A stretch of 33,752 nucleotides of DNA from Eubacterium sp. (GTDB lineage: Bacteria > Bacillota > Clostridia > Lachnospirales > Lachnospiraceae). Of the stretch, positions 25,886-33,535 are shown one piece after another. Numbering within the stretch: the stretch's first letter is position 1; every line of letters begins with the position of its first letter. A model generated the notes under the pieces. The model saw nothing but the letters and a program-made list of their open reading frames with translations. It made no database searches and had not been told where the DNA came from. The position numbers and the translations under genes were made by a program. The stretch is taken from the NCBI GenBank assembly GCA_024697845.1, contig JAILRZ010000015.1:1-33752 (forward strand), given 5' to 3'.

Positions 25886-27643
25886 ATGGACGTTAACACA
25901 AACAACATTTATCGTGATGTGACAATGGATCAGCTTTCAGAAACAAACGTAGGTCAGACAGTGAAAATTTCTGGTTGGGTGGAAAACATTCGTGACCACG
26001 GTGGCGTTTCATTTATTGACTTAAGAGATATGTATGGCGTAATGCAGGTCGTTATGCGTGATACATCTCTGTTGGAAGGATTAAGTAAGGAAGATTGTAT
26101 TTCTGTAGAGGGACCAATCGAACACAGAGATGAAGAAACTTACAATCCAAAGATTCCTACAGGAACAATTGAATTAGAGGCAAAAACTGTAAAGGTTTTA
26201 GGAAAAGTTTACAGACAGCTTCCTTTTGAAATTATGACTTCAAAAGAAACAAGAGAAGATGTGAGACTGAAATATCGTTACCTGGATCTTAGAAATGCAA
26301 AGGTTCGTGACAATATGATTTTCCGTTCCAATGTCATTTCTTATCTTCGCCAGAAGATGACAGATTTAGGATTCTTAGAAATCCAGACACCGATTCTTTG
26401 TGCGTCTTCTCCGGAAGGTGCCAGAGATTATATTGTACCTAGTAGAAAATTCAAGGGAAAATTCTACGCATTGCCACAGGCACCACAGCAGTATAAGCAG
26501 TTGCTGATGGTTTCCGGGTTTGATAAATATTTCCAGATTGCTCCATGTTTCAGAGATGAAGATGCCAGAGCAGACCGTTCACCGGGAGAATTTTATCAGT
26601 TAGACTTTGAAATGAGTTTTGCTACACAGGAAGATGTTTTCCGTGTAGGAGAAGAAGTGTTAGCAGATACATTCAACAAATTTGCACCGGAAGGATACGA
26701 AGTAACACAGGCTCCGTTTCCGGTAATTAGTTTCAAAGAAGCAATGTTAAAATATGGTACTGATAAGCCGGATCTGAGAAACCCATTGGAAATTATTGAT
26801 GTTACTGATTTCTTCCAGAGATGTACATTCAAGCCATTCCATGGAAAGACTGTTCGTGCAATCGTTGTAAATCAGAAGTTATCAAAAGGTCAGCATGAAA
26901 AATTATTGAAGTTTGCCCAGAGCATTGGCATGGGTGGACTTGGTTATCTGGAAGTTCTAGAAGATGGTTCTTACAAGGGACCAATTGACAAGTTTATTCC
27001 AGATGATATGAAAGATGAAATCAGAAGTCAGGCAAACTTAAAGCCAATCGATACCATTTTCTTCATTGCGGATAACGAAAGAAATGCATCCCTTTATGCA
27101 GGACAGATTCGTACAGCATTAGGAGAAAGACTGGATCTGATTCAGAAGAACCAGTATAAGTTCTGTTATATCAATGACTTCCCAATGTATGAATATGACA
27201 ATGAAACAAAGCAGATGATTTTCACACACAATCCGTTCTCAATGCCACAGGGTGGTTTGGAAGCTTTGGAAACAAAGAATCCGGAAGAAATCCTTGCATA
27301 TCAGTACGATATCGTATGTAACGGTGTGGAATTATCATCAGGAGCTGTCAGAAACCACGATATGGAAATTATGGTAAAGGCTTTTGAAATTGCCGGATAT
27401 ACTGAGGAAGACTTAAAAGAAAAGTTTGGAGCACTTTATAATGCATTCCAGTTTGGAGCACCACCTCATGCAGGTATGGCACCGGGAGTAGACCGTATGA
27501 TTATGCTTCTTCGTGATGAAGAAAACATCCGTGAAGTCATTCCATTCCCAATGAATGGTAATGCACAGGATTTGATGTGCGGCGCACCGGGAGAGGTTAC
27601 GGAGCAGCAGCTTAGGGAAGTACATATTAAAGTGAGACAATAA
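25886..27643 (+). CDS. aspS: Aspartyl-tRNA synthetase, bacterial type
   Basis: A 585-residue class IIb synthetase that charges tRNA-Asp. The N-terminal OB-fold (about 1-120) binds the anticodon. The catalytic core starts near 140 with RLKYRYLDLRNAKVRDN; motif 2 is FRDEDARADRSPGEFYQLD; the bacterial GAD insertion spans about 290-410; motif 3 is GAPPHAGMAPGVDRMIMLL. Residue 38 is His (IRDHGG), as in non-discriminating AspRS enzymes, where discriminating ones such as E. coli have Leu; the second known determinant is not the expected Gly, so the specificity call is open. It is controlled by the T-box upstream. Ribosome site AAAGGAG. A secreted-protein gene follows after 24 bases without a terminator. 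Confidence 0.97.
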   Translation: MDVNTNNIYRDVTMDQLSETNVGQTVKISGWVENIRDHGGVSFIDLRDMYGVMQVVMRDTSLLEGLSKEDCISVEGPIEHRDEETYNPKIPTGTIELEAKTVKVLGKVYRQLPFEIMTSKETREDVRLKYRYLDLRNAKVRDNMIFRSNVISYLRQKMTDLGFLEIQTPILCASSPEGARDYIVPSRKFKGKFYALPQAPQQYKQLLMVSGFDKYFQIAPCFRDEDARADRSPGEFYQLDFEMSFATQEDVFRVGEEVLADTFNKFAPEGYEVTQAPFPVISFKEAMLKYGTDKPDLRNPLEIIDVTDFFQRCTFKPFHGKTVRAIVVNQKLSKGQHEKLLKFAQSIGMGGLGYLEVLEDGSYKGPIDKFIPDDMKDEIRSQANLKPIDTIFFIADNERNASLYAGQIRTALGERLDLIQKNQYKFCYINDFPMYEYDNETKQMIFTHNPFSMPQGGLEALETKNPEEILAYQYDIVCNGVELSSGAVRNHDMEIMVKAFEIAGYTEEDLKEKFGALYNAFQFGAPPHAGMAPGVDRMIMLLRDEENIREVIPFPMNGNAQDLMCGAPGEVTEQQLREVHIKVRQ

Positions 27644-27667
27644 ATAAAAAAAGAGAGGTATTGAAAA

Positions 27668-28297
27668 ATGAAGAAATCAATGAAAGTACTCGTAATTGCT
27701 ACATTAGCAACAGCAGTAGCATTTGCAACACCACAGAAGGCATCTGCAGGACAGAAATTTTCTGTTGACAGAATTTCACCTTATGGAACCAGTGTAACTT
27801 TGAATTTAGCAAAATCTTCTGAACGTACAGAAGTGGAATTGTCTGATTCTAATGGAAAAGTTGTAGACACAAAAACTTATTACAAGGGTGCAAAATATGG
27901 AAATTTCTTGAGCCTTAAGAAAAATAAAGCATATACTGTTCGTTACAGATCGGTAGATGGAGTGGGTGATCCAATTTCCGGATGGTCTAAAAAGATTGGA
28001 TTTGTAACTTTGAATGTTGAAGCAAAACAGGTTGGAAAATCAATGAAGGCTTCATATAAAATTCCGAAAATCAAAGGCGTGAAAAAATTTAAAGTTTTAA
28101 TTTCAAAGAAAGAAAAAAGCGGATTTAAGAAAGTTACAACAGTGAAACCTGGAAAGAAAGTAATCCTTAGCAAGTGCTATGGTAAAGCTTTTGGGTATAC
28201 ATCTTACTACGTAAAATTTCAGCCTGTTTTCAAAAAGAAAGTGAAAGCTTCTTATGCAAATATCACAGGATTCCGTTTTACAAAAGGGTTCTTCTAA
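27668..28297 (+). CDS. Small secreted Lys-rich Fn3-like protein, function unknown
   Basis: A 209-residue protein with a signal peptide (about 1-27, ending KASA). The mature part is basic, with repeated beta strands: ISPYGTSVTLNLAKS, TYYKGAKYGNFLSLKKNKAYTVRYRSVDG, and a second unit from about 115 with KKFKVLISKKEKSGFKKV. This resembles two tandem fibronectin-III-like folds. No catalytic motif is seen. AGAGAGG serves as ribosome site. Because no terminator separates it from aspS, it may be transcribed under T-box control, which would be odd for a wall protein; a promoter inside aspS cannot be excluded. Confidence 0.7.
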   Translation: MKKSMKVLVIATLATAVAFATPQKASAGQKFSVDRISPYGTSVTLNLAKSSERTEVELSDSNGKVVDTKTYYKGAKYGNFLSLKKNKAYTVRYRSVDGVGDPISGWSKKIGFVTLNVEAKQVGKSMKASYKIPKIKGVKKFKVLISKKEKSGFKKVTTVKPGKKVILSKCYGKAFGYTSYYVKFQPVFKKKVKASYANITGFRFTKGFF

Positions 28298-28320
28298 AAA
28301 AGAATATGAGGAAAATGAAA

Positions 28321-28365
28321 ATTGGTCTTGCCATATGCAAGGCCGATTTTTTTTTTTTTTTTTTT
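28321..28365 (+). terminator. Terminator with 19-base T-run
   Basis: An 11-bp stem ATTGGTCTTGC/GCAAGGCCGAT (two wobbles), loop CATAT, then an uninterrupted run of 19 T (28347-28365). Confidence 0.9.
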
Positions 28366-28438
28366 CATAGGAAATTATAACATTTTGTAAAACAGAGGGA
28401 TTCTTATCATTAATAACAAGTGAAAGAGAGGATGGAAT

Positions 28439-29539
28439 ATGAGTTTTATGAAAAAAATGATAGGGGCGATGGTAATTGTGGCATTTTTTGTATTGGCCGG
28501 AAATACTACAAAGACGAATGCAGTGATGATTCCAAGGGAAAAAAATGGAATGCGTCAGCCGGTTTGTGTGAAGTATCAATTAATTGATTTTAATACGGTG
28601 AAGTTATCTTGGGAAAAAGAAAAGAATGTGTTCTATTATCTGGTGGATTTTCAATTGCAGGGGGCGGACAGAATTTGCAAGAGATTTGCAGTGAAGAAAG
28701 ATTCTCTTACAGTGAAAAAATTGAAAGCCAATCAGGACTATGTTGCTATTATTACACCGATTGCGGTGAAAAAGGGAAAAAGACTTTGTGGAGAACCTAC
28801 AAAAATAGAAATTTCTACAAAAATTGAAACCCCACAAGTGTATGACCGAGGGTTCGACGGAAAGAAAATCAGTCTGGATTTTAAGACTAGCGATACAGGA
28901 AGCAAAATATTAGTATATCGTTCTGATTCAAAGGATGGCGTTTACAGAAAGGTTTCAGACAAGGTTTCATATGGTGCATTTAATATTAGTAATTGTATTC
29001 CGGGGCTTACATTAACACCCCTTGCAAGTATCCAGGATACTGCAGTGAAAGGTGGAAAAACCTACTATTACAGAGTAAGAGCTTATAGTAATATGCATGG
29101 TGTGATTCGTTACAGTGCCTTTTCTCCGGTAATTGAATGCTCTGCAAGGTACGAAACCCCACACATTTATGGAGAAAAGATTAAAGATGATGGAAAGGAA
29201 GTAATTTTTAGACTGTCTTCTGATAGCTATAACTACAATATACAGCTTACGAAAGATGCATATATTTCAGGAAGTTCTCGCTTGAACTACCAGGTTTATT
29301 ATGCAAAGAGTCAGAGTGATGAATTTAAACCAATTGAGGAGGAAATAAATATTGCACCGGGAGGTACGATTTATGTAAAAATAAATACAAATCGAGTGCT
29401 TTCGGAAAATGATTACGTTAGATTTTATCTTCACAGTGAATTTTATCCGGCTTCTCGAACAAGTTATATGGGATATGACTTGCGTTATGAGGTAGGAGCC
29501 GATGAATTTATGGTTTGGCCGGACATCATGGTCGCTTAA
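28439..29539 (+). CDS. Secreted Fn3-domain protein, function unknown
   Basis: A 366-residue exported protein. Signal peptide about 1-28. Residues about 38-130 form one fibronectin-III-like unit (YQLIDFNTVKLSWEKEKNVFYYLVDF, LKANQDYVAIITPIAVKKG) and about 132-235 a second (ISLDFKTSDTGSKILVYRSDSKDGVYRKV, GGKTYYYRVRAYSN). The remaining about 130 residues are beta-rich and not recognised. No enzyme motif is visible. Less Lys-rich than its upstream neighbour, though the two share the Fn3 style and lie in the same orientation, divided by a terminator. GAGAGGA is the ribosome site. It is probably a surface or extracellular-matrix-type protein. Confidence 0.72.
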   Translation: MSFMKKMIGAMVIVAFFVLAGNTTKTNAVMIPREKNGMRQPVCVKYQLIDFNTVKLSWEKEKNVFYYLVDFQLQGADRICKRFAVKKDSLTVKKLKANQDYVAIITPIAVKKGKRLCGEPTKIEISTKIETPQVYDRGFDGKKISLDFKTSDTGSKILVYRSDSKDGVYRKVSDKVSYGAFNISNCIPGLTLTPLASIQDTAVKGGKTYYYRVRAYSNMHGVIRYSAFSPVIECSARYETPHIYGEKIKDDGKEVIFRLSSDSYNYNIQLTKDAYISGSSRLNYQVYYAKSQSDEFKPIEEEINIAPGGTIYVKINTNRVLSENDYVRFYLHSEFYPASRTSYMGYDLRYEVGADEFMVWPDIMVA

Positions 29540-29576
29540 AATAATGGGTTATTCCCTTTGGGAATAGCCCATTATT
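29540..29576 (+). terminator. Strong hairpin after the Fn3-protein gene
   Basis: A 17-bp stem (29540-29556 with 29560-29576, one wobble) with a 3-base loop; the first base is just after the stop codon. The T-run is absent, so termination may be weak, or the hairpin may protect the 3' end. Confidence 0.7.
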
Positions 29577-29580
29577 ACTG

Positions 29581-29634
29581 GGATGCAACCGCTGGTTGAC
29601 AAATTGATTAGTCAACTTGGTGGTGCGCAACCGG
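29581..29634. other. Imperfect inverted repeat upstream of the XRE gene
   Basis: A perfect GTTGAC/GTCAAC core (29595-29600, 29611-29616) lies between imperfectly matched outer arms that contain GCAACCGC and GGTGGTGCGC. It may be a structured RNA or an operator. It is about 75 bases before the XRE promoter. Confidence 0.35.
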
Positions 29635-29706
29635 GAAAAATGATATGTTTTCTTCATCAGCTGAGACATTGAAGTCGGAAAAGATTTTAATGAAGAACTA
29701 ACAGGT

Positions 29707-29735
29707 TTGGTATTTGCAAAGTTATAAGTTATAAT
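29707..29735 (+). promoter_or_regulatory. Promoter of the membrane XRE gene
   Basis: TTGGTA (29707-29712), 17 bases, TATAAT (29730-29735), 22 bases before the start codon. Confidence 0.7.
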
Positions 29736-29757
29736 AAGAAAGAATGGAGGAGACGAA

Positions 29758-30753
29758 ATGAATTTAGCAGATAAGATTATTTTACTTAGAAAACAAAAAG
29801 GTTGGTCCCAGGAAGAATTGGCAGCACAGATGGATGTGTCCAGACAATCCGTATCCAAATGGGAGAGCGGAGCCAGTATTCCGGATATTGATAAAATATT
29901 ATTGCTTAGCAAAATATTTGGAATTTCTACAGATTATCTATTGAAGGCAGAAAATGAGATTGCTCATAAGGAAAGTACAGATGAACCGGTAGAGAAAGAA
30001 ACACCGAAGAGATTTGTTTCAAGAGATGAAGCAAGTGAATTTCTTGACGTACAGAAAAAATCAGCAAAGAAAATTGCACTTGGTGTTATGCTATGCATCT
30101 TATCGCCGGTAACGTTGTTAGTTTTATTAGGAATGCGAGAGGGAAAGTATTTGGTTCTTTCCGAGAAGATGTGCGTGATTGCAGGTCTTTGTACATTATT
30201 TGTTCTGGTAACAATTGCCGTAGCAATTTTTGTTGTTACCGGTCTTTCAATGAGTCGATTTGAATATTTGCAAAAGGAAGAAATTTTGTTGGATCCGGAT
30301 TTTGAAAAGGAAGTTATTCGGAAAAGTGATGACTTTGCACCAAAGTTTGCCAGAAACATTGCAGTAGGAATTACATTATGTATCATATCTGCAATTCCGA
30401 TAGTAGTTTTAGGCGTGTTAGAAAAAGAGGGTTTGCTAATCATTTCAGTAGGTGTTCTGTTAATGCTTGTTTCTGTTGCAGTAAATATTTTTGTCTGTTC
30501 CGGAATGGAAAAGGGCGGATTCGACCAATTATTGCAACGAGAAGGATATTCTGTAGAACGTAAGGAAACAAGCCAGGAAATGGAGACTTTTGCAGGCGTT
30601 TACTGGCTGGTGATTACAGCATTGTATTTGGCAATCAGCTTTATTTGGAACAGTTGGAGAATCAGCTGGCTGATTTGGCCAATTGCAGGAATGATGTATG
30701 GAGCAATCACAATTATTGTGGAACATCGGCATAAGAAGAATAGGGAAGTTTAG
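29758..30753 (+). CDS. Membrane-anchored XRE-family regulator
   Basis: A 331-residue protein joining a DNA-binding head to a membrane tail. Residues 1-65 are a typical Cro/C1-type helix-turn-helix ([29 protein letters not shown], then [21 protein letters not shown]). A charged linker of about 40 residues follows. From about 105 on there are three pairs of hydrophobic helices, six membrane segments in all (near 106-125, 137-160, 200-220, 226-248, 278-296, 300-320), with two similar repeats each opening [13 protein letters not shown] or [13 protein letters not shown]. Such HTH-membrane proteins may sense envelope state, but targets are unknown. Ribosome site GGAGG. No target operon is obvious; the second repeat array follows 26 bases after the stop. 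Confidence 0.85.
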   Translation: MNLADKIILLRKQKGWSQEELAAQMDVSRQSVSKWESGASIPDIDKILLLSKIFGISTDYLLKAENEIAHKESTDEPVEKETPKRFVSRDEASEFLDVQKKSAKKIALGVMLCILSPVTLLVLLGMREGKYLVLSEKMCVIAGLCTLFVLVTIAVAIFVVTGLSMSRFEYLQKEEILLDPDFEKEVIRKSDDFAPKFARNIAVGITLCIISAIPIVVLGVLEKEGLLIISVGVLLMLVSVAVNIFVCSGMEKGGFDQLLQREGYSVERKETSQEMETFAGVYWLVITALYLAISFIWNSWRISWLIWPIAGMMYGAITIIVEHRHKKNREV

Positions 30754-30779
30754 GAAATGCCTTATCGATGGTGTCTAAT

Positions 30780-31032
30780 TAGTAGCGGTTTTTGCACGTT
30801 GTGAATTCCGCTACTATTTTTATGAGGGATCATTAGTAGCGGTTTTGCCATATCCTGAAATCTGCTACTAGTTCTGAGACGAATTATTAGTAGCGATTAT
30901 GCCATATCCTGAATGCTGCTACTAGTTCTAGGATGAATCATTAGTAGCAGATTAGTCATATCTTAAATTCCACTACTATTTCAGGACCAAATCATTAGTA
31001 GCTATTTTGCCATATCTCAAATTCCGCTACTA
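30780..31032. repeat. Palindromic tandem repeat array 2 (5 units, exact 54 bp period)
   Basis: Hairpin units of 37 bases start at 30780, 30834, 30888, 30942 and 30996, every one exactly 54 apart, with 17-base linkers between them. Units open TAGTAG and close CTACTA; the stem is 9 bp in unit 1 and 6-9 bp with wobbles or mismatches in the others. The typical interior is CGGTTTTGCCA-TAT-CCTGAA. Linkers usually end ATCAT or ATTAT. The units are diverged in the loop but never in length. The array occupies nearly all of the 332-base gap between the XRE and polymerase genes, and its last unit ends 20 bases before the polymerase -10 box. Confidence 0.92.
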
Positions 31033-31048
31033 TTTTTACAAAATCATG

Positions 31049-31057
31049 TGGTATAAT
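31049..31057 (+). promoter_or_regulatory. Extended -10 promoter of the polymerase-YolD pair
   Basis: TGGTATAAT, 28 bases before the start codon. The -35 position (about 31029-31034) falls in the end of the last hairpin of array 2. No GAAC...GTTC SOS box is visible near it. Confidence 0.5.
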
Positions 31058-31085
31058 AATTGAACAAAAAAATGAGGAGGTATAG

Positions 31086-32456
31086 ATGAGCAAAAAAACA
31101 TATATAGCAATTGATTTAAAATCATTTTATGCCTCCGTGGAATGCGTGGAGAGGGGATTGAATCCTCTAACTACCAATCTGGTAGTGGCAGATGCTTCCA
31201 GAACTGCAAAAACAATCTGCCTGGCAGTTACTCCGTCCTTGAAGAGGTATGGGCTTTCCGGCCGTAGCAGATTGTTCGAGGTGGAACAAAAGGTCAAGGA
31301 AATTAAGCAGGCTACCGGACAAACAATAGAATATATTACGGCGGTTCCGCGAATGGGCTTGTATATTAAATATTCTGCGTTGATTTATAGCATCTACTTA
31401 AAATATGTCAGCCCGGAAGATATTCATGTTTATAGTATTGATGAAGTTTTTATGGACGTTACACATTACCTGGCCTTATATCAGATGAGTGCCAAGGAAC
31501 TGGCGAAAAAGATTGTGTTGGATGTCTATCAAAACACAGGAATTACAGCAACGGTAGGACTGGGAACGAATTTGTATCTGTGTAAGATTGCTATGGATAT
31601 TGGCGCAAAGCATATTCTACCGGATGAGGATGGGGTTCGTATTGCGGAAATGGATGAAATTTCTTATCGGGAAAAATTATGGGAACACAAGCCGCTGACG
31701 GATTTTTGGAGAATCGGAGCCGGCATTACAAGAAAACTGGCACAACATGGAATATATACTATGGGAGATATTGCCAGGATGTCTCTACAAAATGAAGACT
31801 GGCTTTATAAACTTTTTGGCATTGATGCGGAAATTTTAATTGACCATGCATGGGGATATGAGCCTTGTACGATTTCTCATATTAAACAATATAAACCGAA
31901 AAGTAACAGCTTGGGTTCCGGCCAGGTGCTGCAGGAACCTTACAAGAATGAAAAAGCAAGAATTGTTGTACGTGAAATGACAGAACAGTTGGTACTTGAT
32001 TTGGTGGATCAGGATTTGGTGACGGAATCATTGACTCTGCATATCGGTTATGATCGCATTAACGTGGACGAGGGGAATTACGACCGGGAAATCAAGGCAG
32101 ATTACTATGGGAGAAAGGTACCAAAACCGGCTCACGGGACGGCAAATTTGGGGGCACCATCTTCCTCCACGGCGGAAATTGTGGGAGCGGTGCTGGCATT
32201 GTTTGATCGAATTACCGATCCGTCATTATTCATTCGGAGAATTAATATTTCGGCTAATCATGTAACACCAAGAGGATTTGAACAATTAAATATTTTTTCA
32301 AATCCAGAGCAGTTGGAAAAAGAGCGAAAGATGCAAAAGGCAATGCTGGATATTCATAAGCGTTTTGGAAAAAATGCAATCTTGAAAGGAACAGATTTGC
32401 AAAAAGGAGCAACCACAATAGAACGAAATCATCAGATTGGAGGGCATAAGGCATAA
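31086..32456 (+). CDS. Y-family DNA polymerase (UvrX/YqjW-type)
   Basis: A 456-residue translesion polymerase of the DinB/UmuC family. The palm acids are Asp10 (AIDLKSFYASVEC) and Asp119-Glu120 (YSIDEVFMDV). The thumb has a helix-hairpin-helix-like LWEHKPLTDFWRIGAGITRKLAQHGIYTMGDIA. The little finger follows, and Gln400-Phe404 (QLNIF) is a typical beta-clamp-binding motif. The CLAVTPSLKRYGLSGRSRLFE segment and coupling to a YolD protein match the YqjW/UvrX branch of Firmicutes rather than classic DinB. The start has GAGGAGG. Its stop codon overlaps the YolD start (TAATG). Regulation by LexA is expected from the family, but no SOS box is seen. Confidence 0.92.
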   Translation: MSKKTYIAIDLKSFYASVECVERGLNPLTTNLVVADASRTAKTICLAVTPSLKRYGLSGRSRLFEVEQKVKEIKQATGQTIEYITAVPRMGLYIKYSALIYSIYLKYVSPEDIHVYSIDEVFMDVTHYLALYQMSAKELAKKIVLDVYQNTGITATVGLGTNLYLCKIAMDIGAKHILPDEDGVRIAEMDEISYREKLWEHKPLTDFWRIGAGITRKLAQHGIYTMGDIARMSLQNEDWLYKLFGIDAEILIDHAWGYEPCTISHIKQYKPKSNSLGSGQVLQEPYKNEKARIVVREMTEQLVLDLVDQDLVTESLTLHIGYDRINVDEGNYDREIKADYYGRKVPKPAHGTANLGAPSSSTAEIVGAVLALFDRITDPSLFIRRINISANHVTPRGFEQLNIFSNPEQLEKERKMQKAMLDIHKRFGKNAILKGTDLQKGATTIERNHQIGGHKA

Positions 32457-32866
32457 TGGAGCAGAACCGGGATATCATCCATAAAAAATGGACAGGAACC
32501 GTAAGCCACAGACCGATGTCAATGGAAGAACGGGCAAAGATTTTTTTGCCTTTTGCAGCATTGAAAGGTCATGAGGAAGCGATCGCGGAAAAACAGCGCA
32601 TTACGGTGGAAAGAATCGATTTGTCGGAAGAAATGCGTGAAGTTCTAGATCAGCGATTTCAAGAAATCAGGCAACTAGTGGAACAGAAGGAGCATCCCAT
32701 TGTTACGGTGATTTATTTTGAAAAGGATAAGTATCGGCAGGGAGAAGGAGTCTATTTGAAACTAACTGGGATGGTGAGCAGACTGGATATTGAATCCAGA
32801 TTCATTCAGGTAATTCAGACAAAAATTAACTTTGAAAACATTCGTAGTATAGAACTGGAAGTATAG
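32456..32866 (+). CDS. YolD-like protein
   Basis: A 136-residue protein of the YolD family, typically found beside UvrX/YqjW-type polymerases and thought to be a regulatory or accessory partner (a UmuD-like role has been suggested). The defining RPMSMEERAKIFLPFAALKGHEEAI segment is at about 20-44. The C-terminal half has the usual mix of strands ending in INFENIRSIELEV. The first base of its ATG is the last base of the polymerase stop codon, so translation is coupled. The HAD phosphatase gene follows 13 bases after it. Confidence 0.88.
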   Translation: MEQNRDIIHKKWTGTVSHRPMSMEERAKIFLPFAALKGHEEAIAEKQRITVERIDLSEEMREVLDQRFQEIRQLVEQKEHPIVTVIYFEKDKYRQGEGVYLKLTGMVSRLDIESRFIQVIQTKINFENIRSIELEV

Positions 32867-32879
32867 GAAAGGAAAGAAA

Positions 32880-33527
32880 ATGGTTCAGGCAGTTATTTTT
32901 GATTTAGATGGAACATTATTAAATACAATTGACGATTTGGCAAACTCCGTGCGATTTGTGCAGAGAACTTTTGGATGGGAAGAAGATTCCACAGAACTGG
33001 TAAAGCAGCATGTGGGAAACGGAATTCGAAATCTGATTATTCGTTCTGTTCCTCATGGAGAAGAAAATCCATTGTTTGAGGAAGCGCTCAGCACCTTTAA
33101 AAAATATTACCAGGAGCATTGCGAAGATTTGACAGATTTGTATCCGGGAATTCTTGAACTGCTGAAGGCGTTAAAGGAAAAGAAAGTGAAGATGGCCATT
33201 GTGTCAAACAAAGCGCATCCGGCAGTGTTAAAGCTCTATGATACCTATTTTAAAGAGTATATGGATGTGGCATTGGGAGAAAATGAAGAAGCAGGCATTC
33301 GGAAAAAGCCGGCACCGGATATGGTGGAATTGGCAATGGAACGCCTGGGGGTGTCAGAAGCACAATCCATTTATGTAGGCGATTCCGATGTGGATAAGGC
33401 CACTGCAGACAATTCCGGATTAGATTGCGTTCTGTGTGAATGGGGATTTCGGGAGCGAGAACTGTTAGAGAGCCTGGAACCGAAAGCGATGATCAAAGAG
33501 CCGATGGAACTACTTGAACAGCTTTAA
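32880..33527 (+). CDS. HAD-superfamily phosphatase, Gph-like
   Basis: A 215-residue phosphatase of HAD subfamily IA, in the phosphoglycolate phosphatase style. Motif I is FDLDGTLLNTIDDLANSV with Asp8 and Asp10; the cap follows to about residue 85. Motif II is the Ser in IVSNKAH, motif III the Lys in RKKPAPDM, motif IV is YVGDSDVDKATA. The GNGIRNLI and LYPGILELLKAL segments are typical of Gph. It would remove 2-phosphoglycolate, for example from DNA repair of 3' ends, which fits its place behind a translesion polymerase, but other sugar phosphates are possible. Ribosome site AAGGAAAG. The third repeat array starts 8 bases after the stop codon. Confidence 0.9.
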   Translation: MVQAVIFDLDGTLLNTIDDLANSVRFVQRTFGWEEDSTELVKQHVGNGIRNLIIRSVPHGEENPLFEEALSTFKKYYQEHCEDLTDLYPGILELLKALKEKKVKMAIVSNKAHPAVLKLYDTYFKEYMDVALGENEEAGIRKKPAPDMVELAMERLGVSEAQSIYVGDSDVDKATADNSGLDCVLCEWGFRERELLESLEPKAMIKEPMELLEQL

Positions 33528-33535
33528 TGGGGGAT

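Noticed and set aside
28103-28579. 158-codon minus-strand frame across a terminator and two genes
   Set aside because: It is antisense to two secreted-protein genes, includes a run of Lys from the T19 tract, and has no homology or ribosome site.
30780-31032. CRISPR-like array of 37-base repeats and 17-base spacers
   Set aside because: The linkers are similar to each other, 17 bases is too short for spacers, the repeats diverge from unit to unit, and no cas gene is present.
31033-31085. LexA/SOS box before the Y-family polymerase
   Set aside because: Only one half-site GAAC (31062) is present and no GTTC partner is at the right distance.
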